Notes under the pieces: model-generated
Database searches by the model: none
The model's input: only the letters and a program-made list of their open reading frames with translations
Told to the model about the DNA's origin: nothing
Shown here: in pieces, positions 33,433 to 45,069 of the stretch
How the letters are laid out: each line of letters opens with the position of its first letter
Position numbering within the stretch: the first letter of the stretch is position 1
Assembly: GCA_023313575.1 (NCBI GenBank)
Contig: JAJTTP010000007.1
Location: forward strand, 2,203,358 to 2,267,357
From: Eutypella sp. D-1
Lineage: Eukaryota > Ascomycota > Sordariomycetes > Xylariales > Diatrypaceae
DNA length: 64,000 nt
Reading direction: 5' to 3'
Position numbers and translations under genes: made by a program

Positions 33433-35070
33433 CTATCCGAACCGGAACGTCATAGGTAAATGATGATACACCTGATAGTCAAACTCATTACTCCACTCGA
33501 GGATAAAGACCTTAGTGAGCGCGATGATGGCCTCGGTATCAAAGACGACCTCATCGCGCCTCCAAAAGTTTACCTCGTCGAGTTTAGAGAGATCGGGGTC
33601 GCCGGCCAACACGGCGACGATGTCCGTAACGACGCGCACGGAGTCACCCGAGTTGCCCTCACCGGCGAGGATGGCCGAGGCGGCCATGAGACCCATGTTG
33701 TCGCGGATGAACAGGGGGTCCCAGCCCCGCGCGCGCAGCTCCGGCGCCTTGTCCGCTGCCGCCTGCCGCAGCAAATCTGCTAGCTCCTGGCGGCGCGCGT
33801 CCATGACCGGCTTCGCGAACGCCACCAACAAATCCCGCATCCCCCGATGTATACTCCATGGCAGCGAGTTCCACGGCAGGCAGTCCAGCGCATGCCGGAT
33901 TACGGCCGCCTCCGCCGGCGGCACTGTCATCCGTACCGGTTCGTGCAGCTCCCTGCTCGGTAGTTTCAGGACGAGCTGCCCTTCCGGCGCCGCCTCCTCC
34001 TCACCACTGCTACTGCTGCTGCTACTACTGTCATTCCCGATCCCACGGACAGGTTTCGCATAGAGGTAGTCTACCATATATGCCTTCCCGCCTAGCATGT
34101 TGTATAGATGGCGGCCGCTGTGTGCGCCCTGGAAGCCCTTGGGGCTGTACTCGAGGATGTACGCCCCGGGGGGCTTGCGTCCCGGAAACGCGACGTTTAG
34201 GCCTGACGCGGGAGCGTAGACCACTCCGCACACGATCTGTCCGCAGCGGTCGGCGCGCTGGACGAAGCTGCGCGGCAGCACCTCCGTGGAGCCCAGGGAG
34301 TCGTGTCGCGCGAATTTGACCACGGCCTCCTCACCGATGGGCCATGTGAGATCTATTAGAGTCGAATAGTTAGCTTGTGCCCTCCTTTCTCTCTGTCGCT
34401 TTTTCTGTTCGGTGTAAAAGTGGATTGAAGAGCAATGGCGATGAGCAAATTTTTCTCACGTACACCATTGTCCGCAATATGATGCATAGCCCGCCCGAAA
34501 TCCCGGCGCATCGCTGTACTGAAATACGGGGCGCGCGTTAGTGAGTATCAGGATCGCGATCAGCGTGGTCCGTGATATCACGACGCACGCGTCCGACTTG
34601 TGCCGAATGAGAGACTGCGTCTCCAGGTAATCCCAGTCGCCGAAGTGGTCGTCGGCCGGGGTCTTAGGTCGCCGCGCCGCGCCCTTCTCGGCCATGTCGT
34701 GGTTATCGGGGGTCGTGGCTAGCGGCGGCGGCGCCGTGTTCTCGATATGGAACATGGAGAGGAGGATGGACCAGCCGGCCTTTCCCGGCGGCGTGGTTGG
34801 GATCCGGGTGACGTGCAGGACCTGGGTCTTGCAGAAGCCGTCCGCCATGTTGGCAGCGATGACGGGCCCCAGCGGCGGCGGCTTCGCGATCTTCCACCAC
34901 GGAAACCTCTGCTGCCGCTGAAACCAGATGCCCAGGTACTCGGCGGTGCGCGTCGCGTGGAAAGGATCCATCTTGTCGTTGATGGCGCTCGCCTGCTCGA
35001 TCAGGCCGCCCAGACCGATCACGGTCACGGCCAGCGAGATCCATGCCGCCGCGGAGTCAGAGGCCTCCAT
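33433..35070 (-). CDS. Unknown fungal protein with N-terminal membrane segment
   Basis: Two exons on the minus strand, 35070-34464 and 34352-33433, phase 1, 111-nt intron (donor GTACGT, acceptor ATAG); 508 aa, total length divisible by three. Not a family I can name, though I recall similar architectures as lineage-specific ascomycete proteins. Residues ~8-25 (AAWISLAVTVIGLGGLI) form a hydrophobic segment; then DPFHATRTAEYLGIWFQRQ and WWKIAKPPPLGPVI, another hydrophobic stretch VVISRTTLIAILILTNARPVF before the join, and a soluble C-terminal half with GAYILEYSPKGFQGAH, a pure Ser run and a helical region. The join gives YCGQWYLTWPIGEEAVVKF. No catalytic motif seen. Confidence 0.68.
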
Positions 35071-36653
35071 GATGCGCCTGCGTAGTTACTTGCGCTAGCT
35101 AGTCGAGTCTTCCTGTGTCCAATGTAGTAGTAGGCGCGTCTATCATGTATCGTCGGTGCAAGAGCTTGCTGGGTTTTAATTTCGGTACTTTTGGTATCAC
35201 TTCTTAATCATCACTTATGATGCGGCCCAGGCGTTATGGGCATGCCGTGTTTCTTATATGTAGTCATGTTGCGAGCAGCCTGGGCGGGCGGCTGAGACCC
35301 TGTCAACTCCCCCGGAGCTGAGGTAGGGGGACTATAATCATCAAGGGTCGGCGCACCAATTATATTCGCCGGGTATGCCCACCATCTCATCGATGCTCCG
35401 GCGCGTATTTGACCCTGCATCCATGGGGTTGCAGTAGCCGGCACGTGGGATCTTGTTCTAACGAGCATGGTGCAGAAACTTGTCAGGGTAGGGCACGGCA
35501 CGGTTTTTCCGACATGATGGGTTTCAAACACGCACTCCAGCAATGATTGGCATCGTGGGGTTTCGTCATGCATCACAATGGTAGGAAACATGAAACGAGC
35601 ATTTTTGATTTTATCGTATTTTCTTTTTTAAAAATATTTCTTCTTTCCGTTTTCTACCAGTTCTTGGACCAAATTTCATCTGAAAATGCGTCGAGATTGC
35701 GGCCTAGCTTTATACTGTACGTCACATCCTGTTCCCTCTTTTAGTCCTTAGTCTTTCGCTATGTGCGCATGTCGCATATCGCGTGTCGCATTTCCAAGAG
35801 TATGCATCCCCTTGATCCCCTAATGGGTGCATCCTTTAATGCATGCATCTCCCTCGGCCCCCAATATACTGGCTAAACCGGGACTGGGTAGGATTTCAAG
35901 GTGGGGCTATTCCGAGCGAGCCTATCTCTTATTATAGTGCCGTAGGGCTTGATGCGCCCCTCCCAGAAAACGATACAACGATAACTAGAGGCACGAACCC
36001 GCCTAAAAATAAACACAGCGGCTCCGACTACCAGAATGCCCTAAATGAGCTTTTAGGGGGATATAATCCATTTGCAAGACCATTCCAGAGCATGGCGACG
36101 GCGCAAGAAAGAGGGGTTGGCGAGATATTCCGCGGACTTATTTCCTTTCTAAGGACGAGAGTATTAATTGGCGAGTTTACAAGTTACTACTCTTGCTACT
36201 ATATTTTAAAGGTCTTATGTGGTAGCATTATAAGGGGCGGCGGCCTGAGCCAGAGCCGGGGCGGGGGGCTTGGATTATATACTAAATTACTTCATACCTT
36301 AGCTATTGGGAAGCGTCTGTCTATTACATCACATCCCCGGAACATTACCATGTACATGTATCCGAGGTTGTCGGTTGCAGTTGGCCAAGAATCCTACATT
36401 CGGACATTTATGGATATATCCATATCCACTGGATGGACATGCGTAGTAACTACGTAGTCCAAGTTACAGTTCTTTCGTGTTAGAGAAGTAACTCCACCAG
36501 GGTAGGTAGGACTGTATGTAATGCGGGCACTCCCGAGTCCCGGCAACCACGTCTTGGCACGACACTTCCCCTCAAACACCAATCCCCGACACACACCGTT
36601 GCATCCATCATCCATTCACTCAATTGTGCCGGCGAATAATAATAAACAGACCA
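35071..36653. other. Intergenic region, no supported gene
   Basis: 1.6 kb of mostly AT-leaning DNA. A 204-codon plus-strand open frame at 35843-36457 shows no recognisable features and mixed codon use. GGTAGGTAGG occurs near 36500 and TACGTAGT near 36448. Confidence 0.4.
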
Positions 36654-38066
36654 ATGGCGCCGTCTACGGGTCTTTCCGAATCCTTCCTGGGCGCCATCCA
36701 GGCCAGCCTGTCAGTGCTCCTCGTCATCTCCTACGGAGGCGTGGCGGCGCGGCTGGGCCTACTAGACGGGACTAGCACCAAGGCTATCTCCAAGGTGTGC
36801 GTGCGCATGTTCCTGCCGGCACTGCTCATCGTGAAGATCGGATCCGAGCTGCAGGCCGAGTCCGTGGGTCGGTACGGCATCGTGCTGCTATGGGCGCTGG
36901 TCTGCCACCTCGTGTCATTTGGCCTCGGCGTCGTCGCGCAATTCGCCTTCGACATGCCCGATTGGACCACGGTGGCTATTATGTTCAATAATACCACGAG
37001 CTATCCGCTCTTGCTCATCGCTGCGCTCAACGGGACCGGCATCCTTGAGTCTTTGATCGTGGTGGATGAGTCCACCGAGGACGCCATCAGTAGGGCGAAT
37101 TCCTATTTCTTGGTCTTCGCCACCGTCTCGAGCTGTCTTACCTTTGCCGTCGGTCCCCGCCTGATCGACACGGAACATGCTCCCGAGGACCCTAAGGAGG
37201 CGAACCCGGATCTATCTGATGATCAGGGTGCGTTGGAGGAGGGTGAGGCAGACGAGAGGACGGGATTACTCGACTCTAGGTTCGCGAACAGCTCTTTCGG
37301 TCACGTTTCGTTCGTTCCTTCGAGGCGCAGCCTACCCGATACGGTGAACAGCGCTCCGCAGAGCGTTAGCAGTCGTCGGGCCAGTCTCGTCCCGGAAAGT
37401 CGATGGCATCGCCTGGGCCCGCGCACCCGCTGGTGGCTGCTATTTTTCAGCGACTTTTTCAACGCTCCCCTAGTCGGGGCCCTGATCGGCGCCTTGATAG
37501 GCCTGGCCCCTCCGTTGCATCACGCGTTCTTCAGCGATACCTCCGACGGCGGCATTTTCACCGCCTGGCTCACGGCATCGCTGAAGAACATCGGCTCCTT
37601 GTTCGTTCCGCTTCCCGTCGTTGTCGCCGGCGTGTCACTCTATAACGCCATGGTTGAAGCCAGGGAGAGGGGCCACCTGGCGTCCGCAGTGCCGTGGCTG
37701 ACGGTGGCCTTCATCATCCTGGTGCGGTTTGTGGTGTGGCCAATCATCTCCATCGCGACCATCTACGGGCTCATCTCGAGAACGGATCTCCTGGGCCCGG
37801 ATCCCATGCTCTGGTTCGCCATGATGCTGATGCCCACGGGGCCGCCGGCCATGAAGCTCATCACGCTTGTCCAGGTCAGCAATTCTGGCCCGGAGGACGA
37901 GTCTAGCATGGCCAAAATATTGACGGTAAGTAGACTGAACCTGCGCAGGTCATATTATGAGTGTGAACTGACAGCCTGTCTCTCTTAGATATCGTATCTC
38001 ATATCTCCGATCTTATCTTTCACGGTAGTTGGAAGCTTGAAAGCAAGTCAAGCGGCAATAAATTAA
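36654..38066 (+). CDS. Auxin-efflux-carrier-type membrane transporter (Mem_trans family)
   Basis: Fungal member of the PIN-like/AEC transporter superfamily (Pfam membrane transport protein); substrate unknown. Two exons, 36654-37925 and 37989-38066, phase 0, 63-nt intron (GTAAGT donor, TTAG acceptor); 449 aa. N-terminal helices include ASLSVLLVISYGGVAARLGLL, VRMFLPALLIVKIGSEL and a MFNNTTSYPLLLIAAL segment (family-conserved Asn-Thr/Ser-x-Pro). A ~100-residue hydrophilic loop rich in Ser, Glu and Asp separates the two bundles. C-terminal helices include FFNAPLVGALIGALIG, GSLFVPLPVVVAGVSLY, and MLMPTGPPAMKLITLVQVS, a conserved block. Exon 2 encodes ISYLISPILSFTVVGSL and the end. Start chosen at ATG 36654 (ACCAATGG); an earlier in-frame ATG adds ten polar residues. 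Confidence 0.88.
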
Positions 38067-38368
38067 GTGCTTATAAATATTGAAGTGCATGGGTTCGAGG
38101 GTATTAGGTCGACCTGTCAGGTGTAGGCCAACGAACTACGAAACGAAACATCACGCATGTTAATACCCGAGACTTGATAAAACCTTTGCCGTGGCGAGGA
38201 ATGAATAAGACAATCATGATCGCCAACTTTCCGTGCCCCTCCAGATAAGCAGGTGACTTTCGATCAATAGAGCGACAGCAATACAGCTGCCATGACCCAG
38301 ACTCGTAAAAATAGGTGCTGGTGAGTGAGACCAGCGGCATTATGCCTAGCTTCCACCGTAACTGAGTC
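38067..38368. other. Intergenic, nothing recognised
   Basis: About 300 bp between the transporter and the broken GLEYA-like gene; no features supported. Confidence 0.4.
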
Positions 38369-38759
38369 TTAGTATTTGCGAGGAACTAATAGCCCGAAAT
38401 GCTTCTCAGGTATGAAGCATGATCTTAATGAGACCCTAAACTTGAAGCCGCCGCCGTACTGCGTCTGGCCGAAGATGAAACGCAGGGGGGCGTAGGTGGC
38501 GACGGGGACGGTTTTCTTGAAGCGTGCGGTGCCGGCGACGTGGTTGGGCTGGTTGTAGCGAGCGCGGGCGTCGGCGCTGCCCTGCGTCCAGCCGGTAGAG
38601 GTCTACCGCGTCGTTCACGGAGCTCATCTCAAGCACGTACGTCCCCGCCGCCGCGTACGAGCACAGCTACCCGTGTTGGTCCAGCACGAAGTAGTCCGAC
38701 TTCAATGGCGCAGTCAGCCCGTGGATCTCCCCCGGCGCTCCGTCCACCGAGTCGTGCAT
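38369..38759 (-). pseudogene. Broken GLEYA-like adhesin-domain gene
   Basis: Minus-strand frame starting at 38759 is interrupted by an in-frame TAG at 38667-38669 and a frameshift at about 38573-38585. Its high-GC coding look continues on both sides of the breaks. Pieces read AAAGTYVLEMSSVNDAVDLY, then after the shift ADARARYNQPNHVAGTARF, and ATYAPLRFIFGQTQYGGGFK. The layout, a GTY-beta strand, a DDA-like segment, an NADA-like segment, then a PLR(I/F)-FGQ-GGGF stretch, resembles the GLEYA/PA14-type lectin domain of fungal adhesins. Upstream (higher coordinates) no signal peptide or further exon was found, so only a fragment remains. The family call is moderate; the disruption is direct observation. 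Confidence 0.5.
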
Positions 38760-41436
38760 AGCCGGCTAGGACTGTAGGGTAAACTATTCGATGATAGGCC
38801 ACTATGGCATGACGGTATTGCTCTGTCCCAGCGAACCGTTTCTTGTGGTACCTCAGATCCTCAGATCCCGATCGACTACCTCTCAGTTATTGGTACTTCA
38901 CCGGCGGCTCAAGTGACGACATAGTAACGATCTGAGCAGGAAGCCTGGTCCCGATATCATTCTCTGCTCATAGAGCCCATTCAGGCACATCGCCGTTACA
39001 TACTCGTCTCAGCTAAAAACCCTGGCTAGGATATGTCCATATGACGGCAAAAGTTTGCCATACTATAGATGCGGACGAACTTTGCAACGCGTGTCTTCCA
39101 CAAGTTACTCCTGGTAGTGGTGGCGATTAAGCTCAATGAAAAAATGACAAGATTCGATAAGTGAGCCGGTGATTGAAATAAAAAAGTGTTGAAACCTCAG
39201 ATAACAATGTTTCAAGTGAAGAATTATGTCTTCTCTCACGGGCGAACTCGATATTCCAACTATTTAAAAACCTCTTCCACGACTGCTCACTCTCCAAAGC
39301 TCAAAGCGTGTGATTAGTTCAATCAAGTGCCTGATGGTCACCCGTCCATTTCGGGATATGCACTGCTTTTTTAGCCCTATCCGACAGCAGGGAAAACGGT
39401 CATACAGAGTAGGTTGAGGGGAGAAGGGGAGACTGGGCATCCTACTTTCCTCAACGTGTTACTGGCTGAGTACAGGAGGACTGGACGATGACCTGCATCG
39501 TATTACAATGATCTTTCGGCCTTGAGGTCCTAGGGACCGGCTTTGTTGGGCTTAAAAAAGCAGTGCAGATGGTAGGACTGCCAGCCAGCCAGCCAGCCAG
39601 CCACTTCCATATCTCATAAAAATAACAAGGCTGAAATTTATTGTCTGGTCACCCGTTTTTGCTATCAAAAATTCGCTTACCCTCTTAGCCCCTGAGGCCC
39701 CTATCTGTTACATGCCCCATTATCGGTTCATATTGGCCTTAAAGCCCCGGCACATGCCATTGCCCCACCGCCGGTATACTTCCTGATGTCCTTGCAGGCA
39801 ATATGGCTCGTATTCCTACATGTTCCGACGCGATGTTGAGTATGATTCTGGGAGATTTCGCGTAGCCGCAGTAAGGCTTGATTTGTTTGATAGATGGCAT
39901 GGTGGGTAATCGTGCTGCTTATTCACGTAAAAAAAAGGGGGGGGGGGGGCAATCAAGGGACACAGTCAGGGGACACAATCTACTGATGTACATACGAATC
40001 ATGACCACAGAATTCTGAAGTCAGATGTCATCCGACTACCTACTTAAACTATGTAGCCGACATAGCTGGAAATACATCATGGGCTCGGGTTTCGGGTTAG
40101 GAGTGGGATTGTCTGTCGTTCACGCACCTGCAGGTACTCAAGTATCTACATATCTGATTTCGTGCAGTCGGGATTACCTGCAGGTGGGTCACAGACCTAT
40201 CACCTAGGCCGTTATGTAATTACGGGCAATTTAACAGGAAACTGCCGAGTGGCTCCCAGACACAGATTAATACAGAGGATCACGTGGATAACATGGAATG
40301 CATTTATGGGGATAGCTGCAAAATGCCGCCTGACATGCTGCAAGAACGTATAAACCTATTGGCTACAAGTATATAGGAGAATATAATGATTAGGTAGGTA
40401 TAGAGAAGGAGGGGGAAGGTGCGCAGGTGAGATGACAGGACTCCCGATAAGACGATAAAACCCCCTTTGATTGGCTGCAATTAGGGCACTTGGAATTAAT
40501 AGGGAAGGAAAAGCCCCCGCTCAGTTTGCCCCGAGGGGTCGCGCGATATTCCGACAGACCGTGCAACCGCCAATCAGCTGTCGCGAGACTGGACGTCCCG
40601 ACTTTAAACCTTACCCAGGCGCCTTTTTTTCCAGAAGAAGAGCACGGACTAACGCGATTTGTATGAATTGTATGTACTTAGGTAGATACCCGTGTTAGAT
40701 ACCGGGGGCGTTAAGGGAGGAAACAAAAATAAAATACAATAAAATAAAATGTAAAAGTACCCGTAAAGATCAAAGTCACTCAGTCTGTTCAAGTCAGTTA
40801 AGCCAGTCACACACATCCTTCCTGTCTCCTCCCCTCCTTCCTCCCACCATCGTCATCGCTCGAGAAACTTTTTTTGTTTTCTCTTTTCACTTTCACGTAG
40901 AAAAAAGAAAAAACGTACGATCGTCGAGGTGTGTTGAATGACGGTTCACTGATTACTACATTTAGAAGAAACCGTAAACCCCTTTGGTGGTTTTTTTTCC
41001 TTCCCTATTATTATTCCCTGCAGTGTCCGATCTCCTCCGACCCCATCAAACAGTTCGCAGTTTCTTGGTTCGCTCGCTCGTATGCGATAACATAGTGGTG
41101 CTTTTTTTTTTCTAAAAAAAATACCCAGAAATTACCTAGCATCCTACTAGGTAACCCGACCATACGGGTAACAACCTTGAAAAAAGCCGATCCACTTACC
41201 GCCTCATCCCTCGTTCTACTGACCCTCCTATACTATTCTCTCTGCCTTCTGCTTCGTTGGCCTTCCTGCAAAATATCCCTCCACCGCCTGTCGATGTTGA
41301 CGTTTTAGAGGTCCTCCAATCCCCGACACCTCCTATCCTGTCCTATCCTGTGGTCTCCTATCCTATCCTGCCAGCCTGTTCTTCTCCTGACCGACACTTC
41401 TCCTTCTTTCCCCTTTCCCCTTATCGAGCCTAATCA
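38760..41436. other. Long intergenic region with MITE-like element and palindromes
   Basis: 2.7 kb without a supported gene. Holds the 209-bp inverted-repeat element at 39359-39567, a (CCAG)n run at about 39581-39601, a G run near 39940, a pair of ACCTGCAGGT palindromes at about 40130 and 40176, and the CT-rich promoter and leader of the CBS/PB1 gene from about 40800. TAGGTAGGTA occurs at about 40393. Confidence 0.45.
39359..39567. mobile_element. MITE-like element with 18-19 bp terminal inverted repeats
   Basis: Starts TGCACTGCTTTTTTAGCCC at 39359 and ends with its near-exact reverse complement (GGGCTTAAAAAAGCAGTGCA) at 39567, one extra A being the only difference in the arm. 209 bp, no coding potential. 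Base composition is normal, so it is not RIP-degraded. No convincing target-site duplication is visible (5' flank ends GGATA, 3' flank begins GATGG). The same terminal motif recurs at 55434-55448, 55472-55490 and 55594-55610. Confidence 0.6.
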
Positions 41437-43659
41437 ATGTCGGGCACCATGAGAGGGACGCCTAGCCGGACCGGAAACCGTGGGGGGGTTCCTGTTCCCT
41501 CTTATGGCGGTACCAGTCCCGGTGGCTCCAACATTCCCCGACCTGTTCTCGAAACCCACCACAACAACCATTCTACCGTTGCTCCCAGTGATGCCGCGTC
41601 TGGAGTCAGTGCCAGTAGGCAGAAGCAGTCTAAGCGAGATGAGGTATGTTAAAGTGCCATATCATATCATATTATGAAGCTGTACATTTATTACGATCGA
41701 GTAAGCCTTGAAGCATGATGTGACGGCGCGTGCTGATTATTATCCCATTCCACCCAGGCTATCCGGAGAAAGCTGGAGAATGATCTCTCCAAGAAGAAGC
41801 ACCTCTCCGGCCGAGCCCGGCATACCCGAAAAGCCCCTCCCGGCACCGTCCTAGCCCTGAAGCCGAGCCCCGCCCTCCAGATCAAGCCCGGTACCACTGT
41901 CGCCGAAGCCGCCCAACTCATGGCTGCCAAGAGGGAAGACTGCGTTCTGGTAACCGATGAAGACGACAGGATCGCCGGTATCTTCACTGCCAAGGATCTG
42001 GCCTTCCGCGTCGTCGGCATGGGCCAGAAGGCCGGTAACATCACCATTGCCGAGATCATGACCAAGAACCCTCTGTGCGCCCGCACCGACACGAGCGCTA
42101 CCGACGCCCTCGACCTTATGGTCCGCAAAGGATTCCGCCACCTGCCCGTCATGGACGAGAACCAGGATATCTCCGGCATTCTCGATATCACCAAATGTTT
42201 CTACGACGCCATGGAGAAGCTCGAGCGGGCCTACGCATCCTCCACGAAGCTCTATGCCGCTCTGGAGGGTGTACAGTCCGAGCTCGGCGCCAGCCAGCCT
42301 CAACAGATTATTCAGTACGTCGAGGCCCTGCGCTCCAAGATGTCCGGTCCCACCCTCGAGAGCGTCCTGAACGGCATGCCCCCCACCACCGTTAGCGTCC
42401 GGACCTCGGTCAAGGAGGCCGCTATGCTCATGAAGGAGAACCACACGACCGCCGTACTAGTTCAGGACCAAGGTCAGATTACGGGTATCTTTACGAGCAA
42501 GGATGTGGTGCTGCGGGTGATCGCCCCGGGCTTGGATCCCTCCAACTGTAGTGTCGTGCGCGTCATGACGCCGCACCCCGACTTTGCGCCTATGGATATG
42601 AGCATCCAGGCTGCCCTCCGAAAGATGCACGGTTCGTTTTGTCTCATGATATGAGTTTGGAGGGATATGCTAATACGATGCTACGTAGATGGCCACTACC
42701 TCAACCTGCCAGTCATGAACGACTCGGGCGAGATCGTCGGTATGGTCGACGTGCTCAAATTGACATATGCGACGCTCGAGCAAGTCAACCAGATGAACAC
42801 GGGCGACAGTAGCGAGGGGCCAGCGTGGAACAAGTTCTGGCTTTCGCTAGACAACGAAACCGAGTCAATGGTCTCCGGCGAAGGCAGCCATCATCAAGGG
42901 GGCACAATGGCTTCCCGGTCAATGGTATCCCCGGATATGACGCGGGAGCGTATAACGACGTCGGTCGCGCCGGAGGATAGCGCATCCCACGTAGGCGGCG
43001 GGTCCCCATCGCACTCTTTCCTGGCCCACCACGCGGAGCAAGCCCCCGGCGACATTCCGTTCACGTTCAAGTTCAAGGCGCCGAGCGGACGGGTGCACCG
43101 CCTACAGGTGGTGGCCAGCCATGGGATCGAGGAGCTTGTAGCCAGCGTCGCGACGAAGCTGGGGGCTGAGGTCGAGAGCATCGGCGGCATTCCCGAGGTA
43201 GAAGACGGTACCCTAGGAGGCGATGGCGGGTTTGCCATGAGCTTCCTCGACGACGAGGGCGACACGGTGTCCATCACGACAGACCAGGACCTGCTGGAGG
43301 CGATCCTGCTGGCGCGCCACCACCGGCGCGACAAGGTCGACCTCTTCGTGCACCATCCGGACAAGGCGGCGACGGCGGCAGCGCCCGTGTTGCCGACTCC
43401 GCCCGAGAGCTCGGCGGCCTCGGGCATCCGGCGGAGGCGCACGGCGCCCGTCGATGAAGACGAGGACGATGACGACAGCGACGAGGACGACGTCGCGACG
43501 GTGCGGCGGCGCAAGAGGAGCTCCGCCTCCATCGCCGCCGCCGAGCCCGAACAGCTCATCCCCGGCGTCCCTAACGACCTGCTCCTTCCCGGCGCTATCG
43601 TCACCCTCGCCGTCGTCATAGTCAGCGTCTTCGCCCTCGGCAGGGCGTCTAGTCGATAG
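41437..43659 (+). CDS. CBS- and PB1-domain membrane-anchored protein
   Basis: Three exons, 41437-41643, 41758-42631, 42689-43659; introns of 114 and 57 nt (donors GTATGT, GTTCGT); 683 aa, phases agree. The N-terminus (~80 residues) is disordered. Four CBS modules in two pairs follow: about residues 100-150 (GTTVAEAAQLMAAKREDCVLV), 160-215 (IAEIMTKNPLCARTDTSATDAL), 270-325 (TTVSVRTSVKEAAMLMKENHTT) and 335-390 (CSVVRVMTPHPDFAPMDMS... then DGHYLNLPV). CBS pairs bind adenine nucleotides. PB1 domain about residues 483-570 begins FTFKFKAPSGRVHRLQV and contains an acidic OPCA-like stretch (FLDDEGDTVSITTDQDL). An acidic/Ser linker leads to a C-terminal tail-anchor helix (PGAIVTLAVVIVSVFAL, about residues 658-677). 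Similar to S. pombe Mug70-type proteins; the biochemical role is unknown. Confidence 0.88.
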
Positions 43660-44382
43660 TGGAGAGCGAGCGAGCGAGCGAGCGGGGGAGTCACCATGTG
43701 AGGTTAAGGGGGGATAGAGTGGGGGTTGGGGATGTGGGGAGGTCAGGACGATGTTTCGTCGTTTTTTTAGCTATTATTTAGGCCTCTTTTACTGAGAGAG
43801 AACTTTTACGGTTTTACTTTTTTTTTGTCACTCTTGTCTCCCCCTCTGCCGCACACTCTATTCTGTTTTTGCCTGTCTGTCTGTCTGTTTGTCTGTCTAT
43901 CTATCTACCTCTCCCCCTGATCGCTTCGTCTACGGCGCTGGGCTTTTTACTTTCACAACTATTCTACACTCGACGACGGACTTGGCCTCCCGTGGCATCT
44001 ATCGATTGCACACGGCTATTTCATGTACACGTGCATACACTCGCCGACGGGAGAAGAAGAAGAGAGAGACACGCAGGAGGACCGACAGATACACAGATAC
44101 ACGCACGCACACACGAATTCCCCCCCTTCCCCCCCCCTATCTCTTTTGTCGATACGGGAGTAAATAGGTAGGTACATAGCTTAACTTACCCTGCTAGATG
44201 CAGATGCAGATGCAGGCAGATGGTTGTAGCGCAGAGGGAGGGAAGAAGAGGTTCAGGCAGGTTGCTTCGGGAAGGGGGTTCTATGGGACTGTACACAGTC
44301 AGGAGGCGGCCTGGACGGATGGATGGATGGATGGACGGGCTGTTGGCAGAGGGTAGACGGAGTGCGGAGAGAGAGAAATGAA

Positions 44383-44398
44383 GGGGGGGGGGGGGGGC
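44383..44398. repeat. G16 homopolymer run
   Basis: Sixteen consecutive G on the plus strand. Similar G/C runs are at about 6945-6955, 39937-39949 and 46909-46922. Confidence 0.85.
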
Positions 44399-44479
44399 AA
44401 GGGAGGGGGGTGCTCCTTTTATGTACATATATTTTTATCTTGTGTTGTGATATGCGGCAACGGTGGTGGCATTAAGCAA

Positions 44480-44511
44480 AGAAGCAGAAGCAGAAGCAGA
44501 AGCAGAAGCAG
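44480..44511. repeat. (AAGCAG)n microsatellite
   Basis: About five imperfect hexamer units on the plus strand, no coding context. Confidence 0.8.
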
Positions 44512-45069
44512 GCGTTGCTTTTTTTTTCTCTCTTTTTTTCCCCGTCTTTTGTATTGAGAGGGCGGGTGTGAGACGGCGGATGGTGTGCCTAGCTAATGCC
44601 CGTAGAGAGATCAGGTAACGCTTTGTAAAAAAGAGAAGGGAGAAAGGAAGACAGACGCAATTCTACTCTATATTGCTCCCGTTGATCATAGATACTAATT
44701 AAACCCAGCTTGCTGTATGTATCTGGACCGGGTACGAGGTTAAGACCATTGGCGAAATGTCGCTTTGCTCCTCCTCTAGCGATAGAAGATAAGGGGTTGT
44801 AGATGTAAGGGGAAAAGGGTAAGTACCCCGGTACCTCCTACTTGCCCTATCGAGACCCCACTTATCTCCTACCGCTATCGCTCGCTATCATTGAAGTACC
44901 TCCGGCTAGTTACTTCTTACTAGGTATGCAATTATGCAATTGTCATTTTCAAAAAAGTTCATGACGACTTCGAGCTGTTGAGGGGGGTTGCAGTTCTGCG
45001 TATATTCTACCTTGATTGAACAACCAGTGTATTCGACACACCCAAGAGGCATCACCCTTACATATAGTC

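Larger units (their letters stand above)
43660..45069. other. Intergenic region with many simple repeats
   Basis: 1.4 kb. Contains GAGC repeats at about 43666-43684, CTGT repeats near 43872, GGAT repeats at about 44316-44334, a 16-base G run at 44383-44398 and AAGCAG repeats at about 44480-44511. TAGGTAGGTA occurs near 44167. No gene recognised. Confidence 0.5.

Noticed and set aside
35843..36457. 204-codon plus-strand open frame
   Set aside because: No domain, signal or homology cue, mixed GC and AT-rich segments; length alone in this context is not enough. Listed only in the intergenic note.
15868..38066. A single biosynthetic gene cluster across the accessory block
   Set aside because: Permease, monooxygenase, PLP enzyme and carrier are separated by 0.8-2.8 kb gaps and mixed strands, with no backbone synthase, so co-function is not supported.
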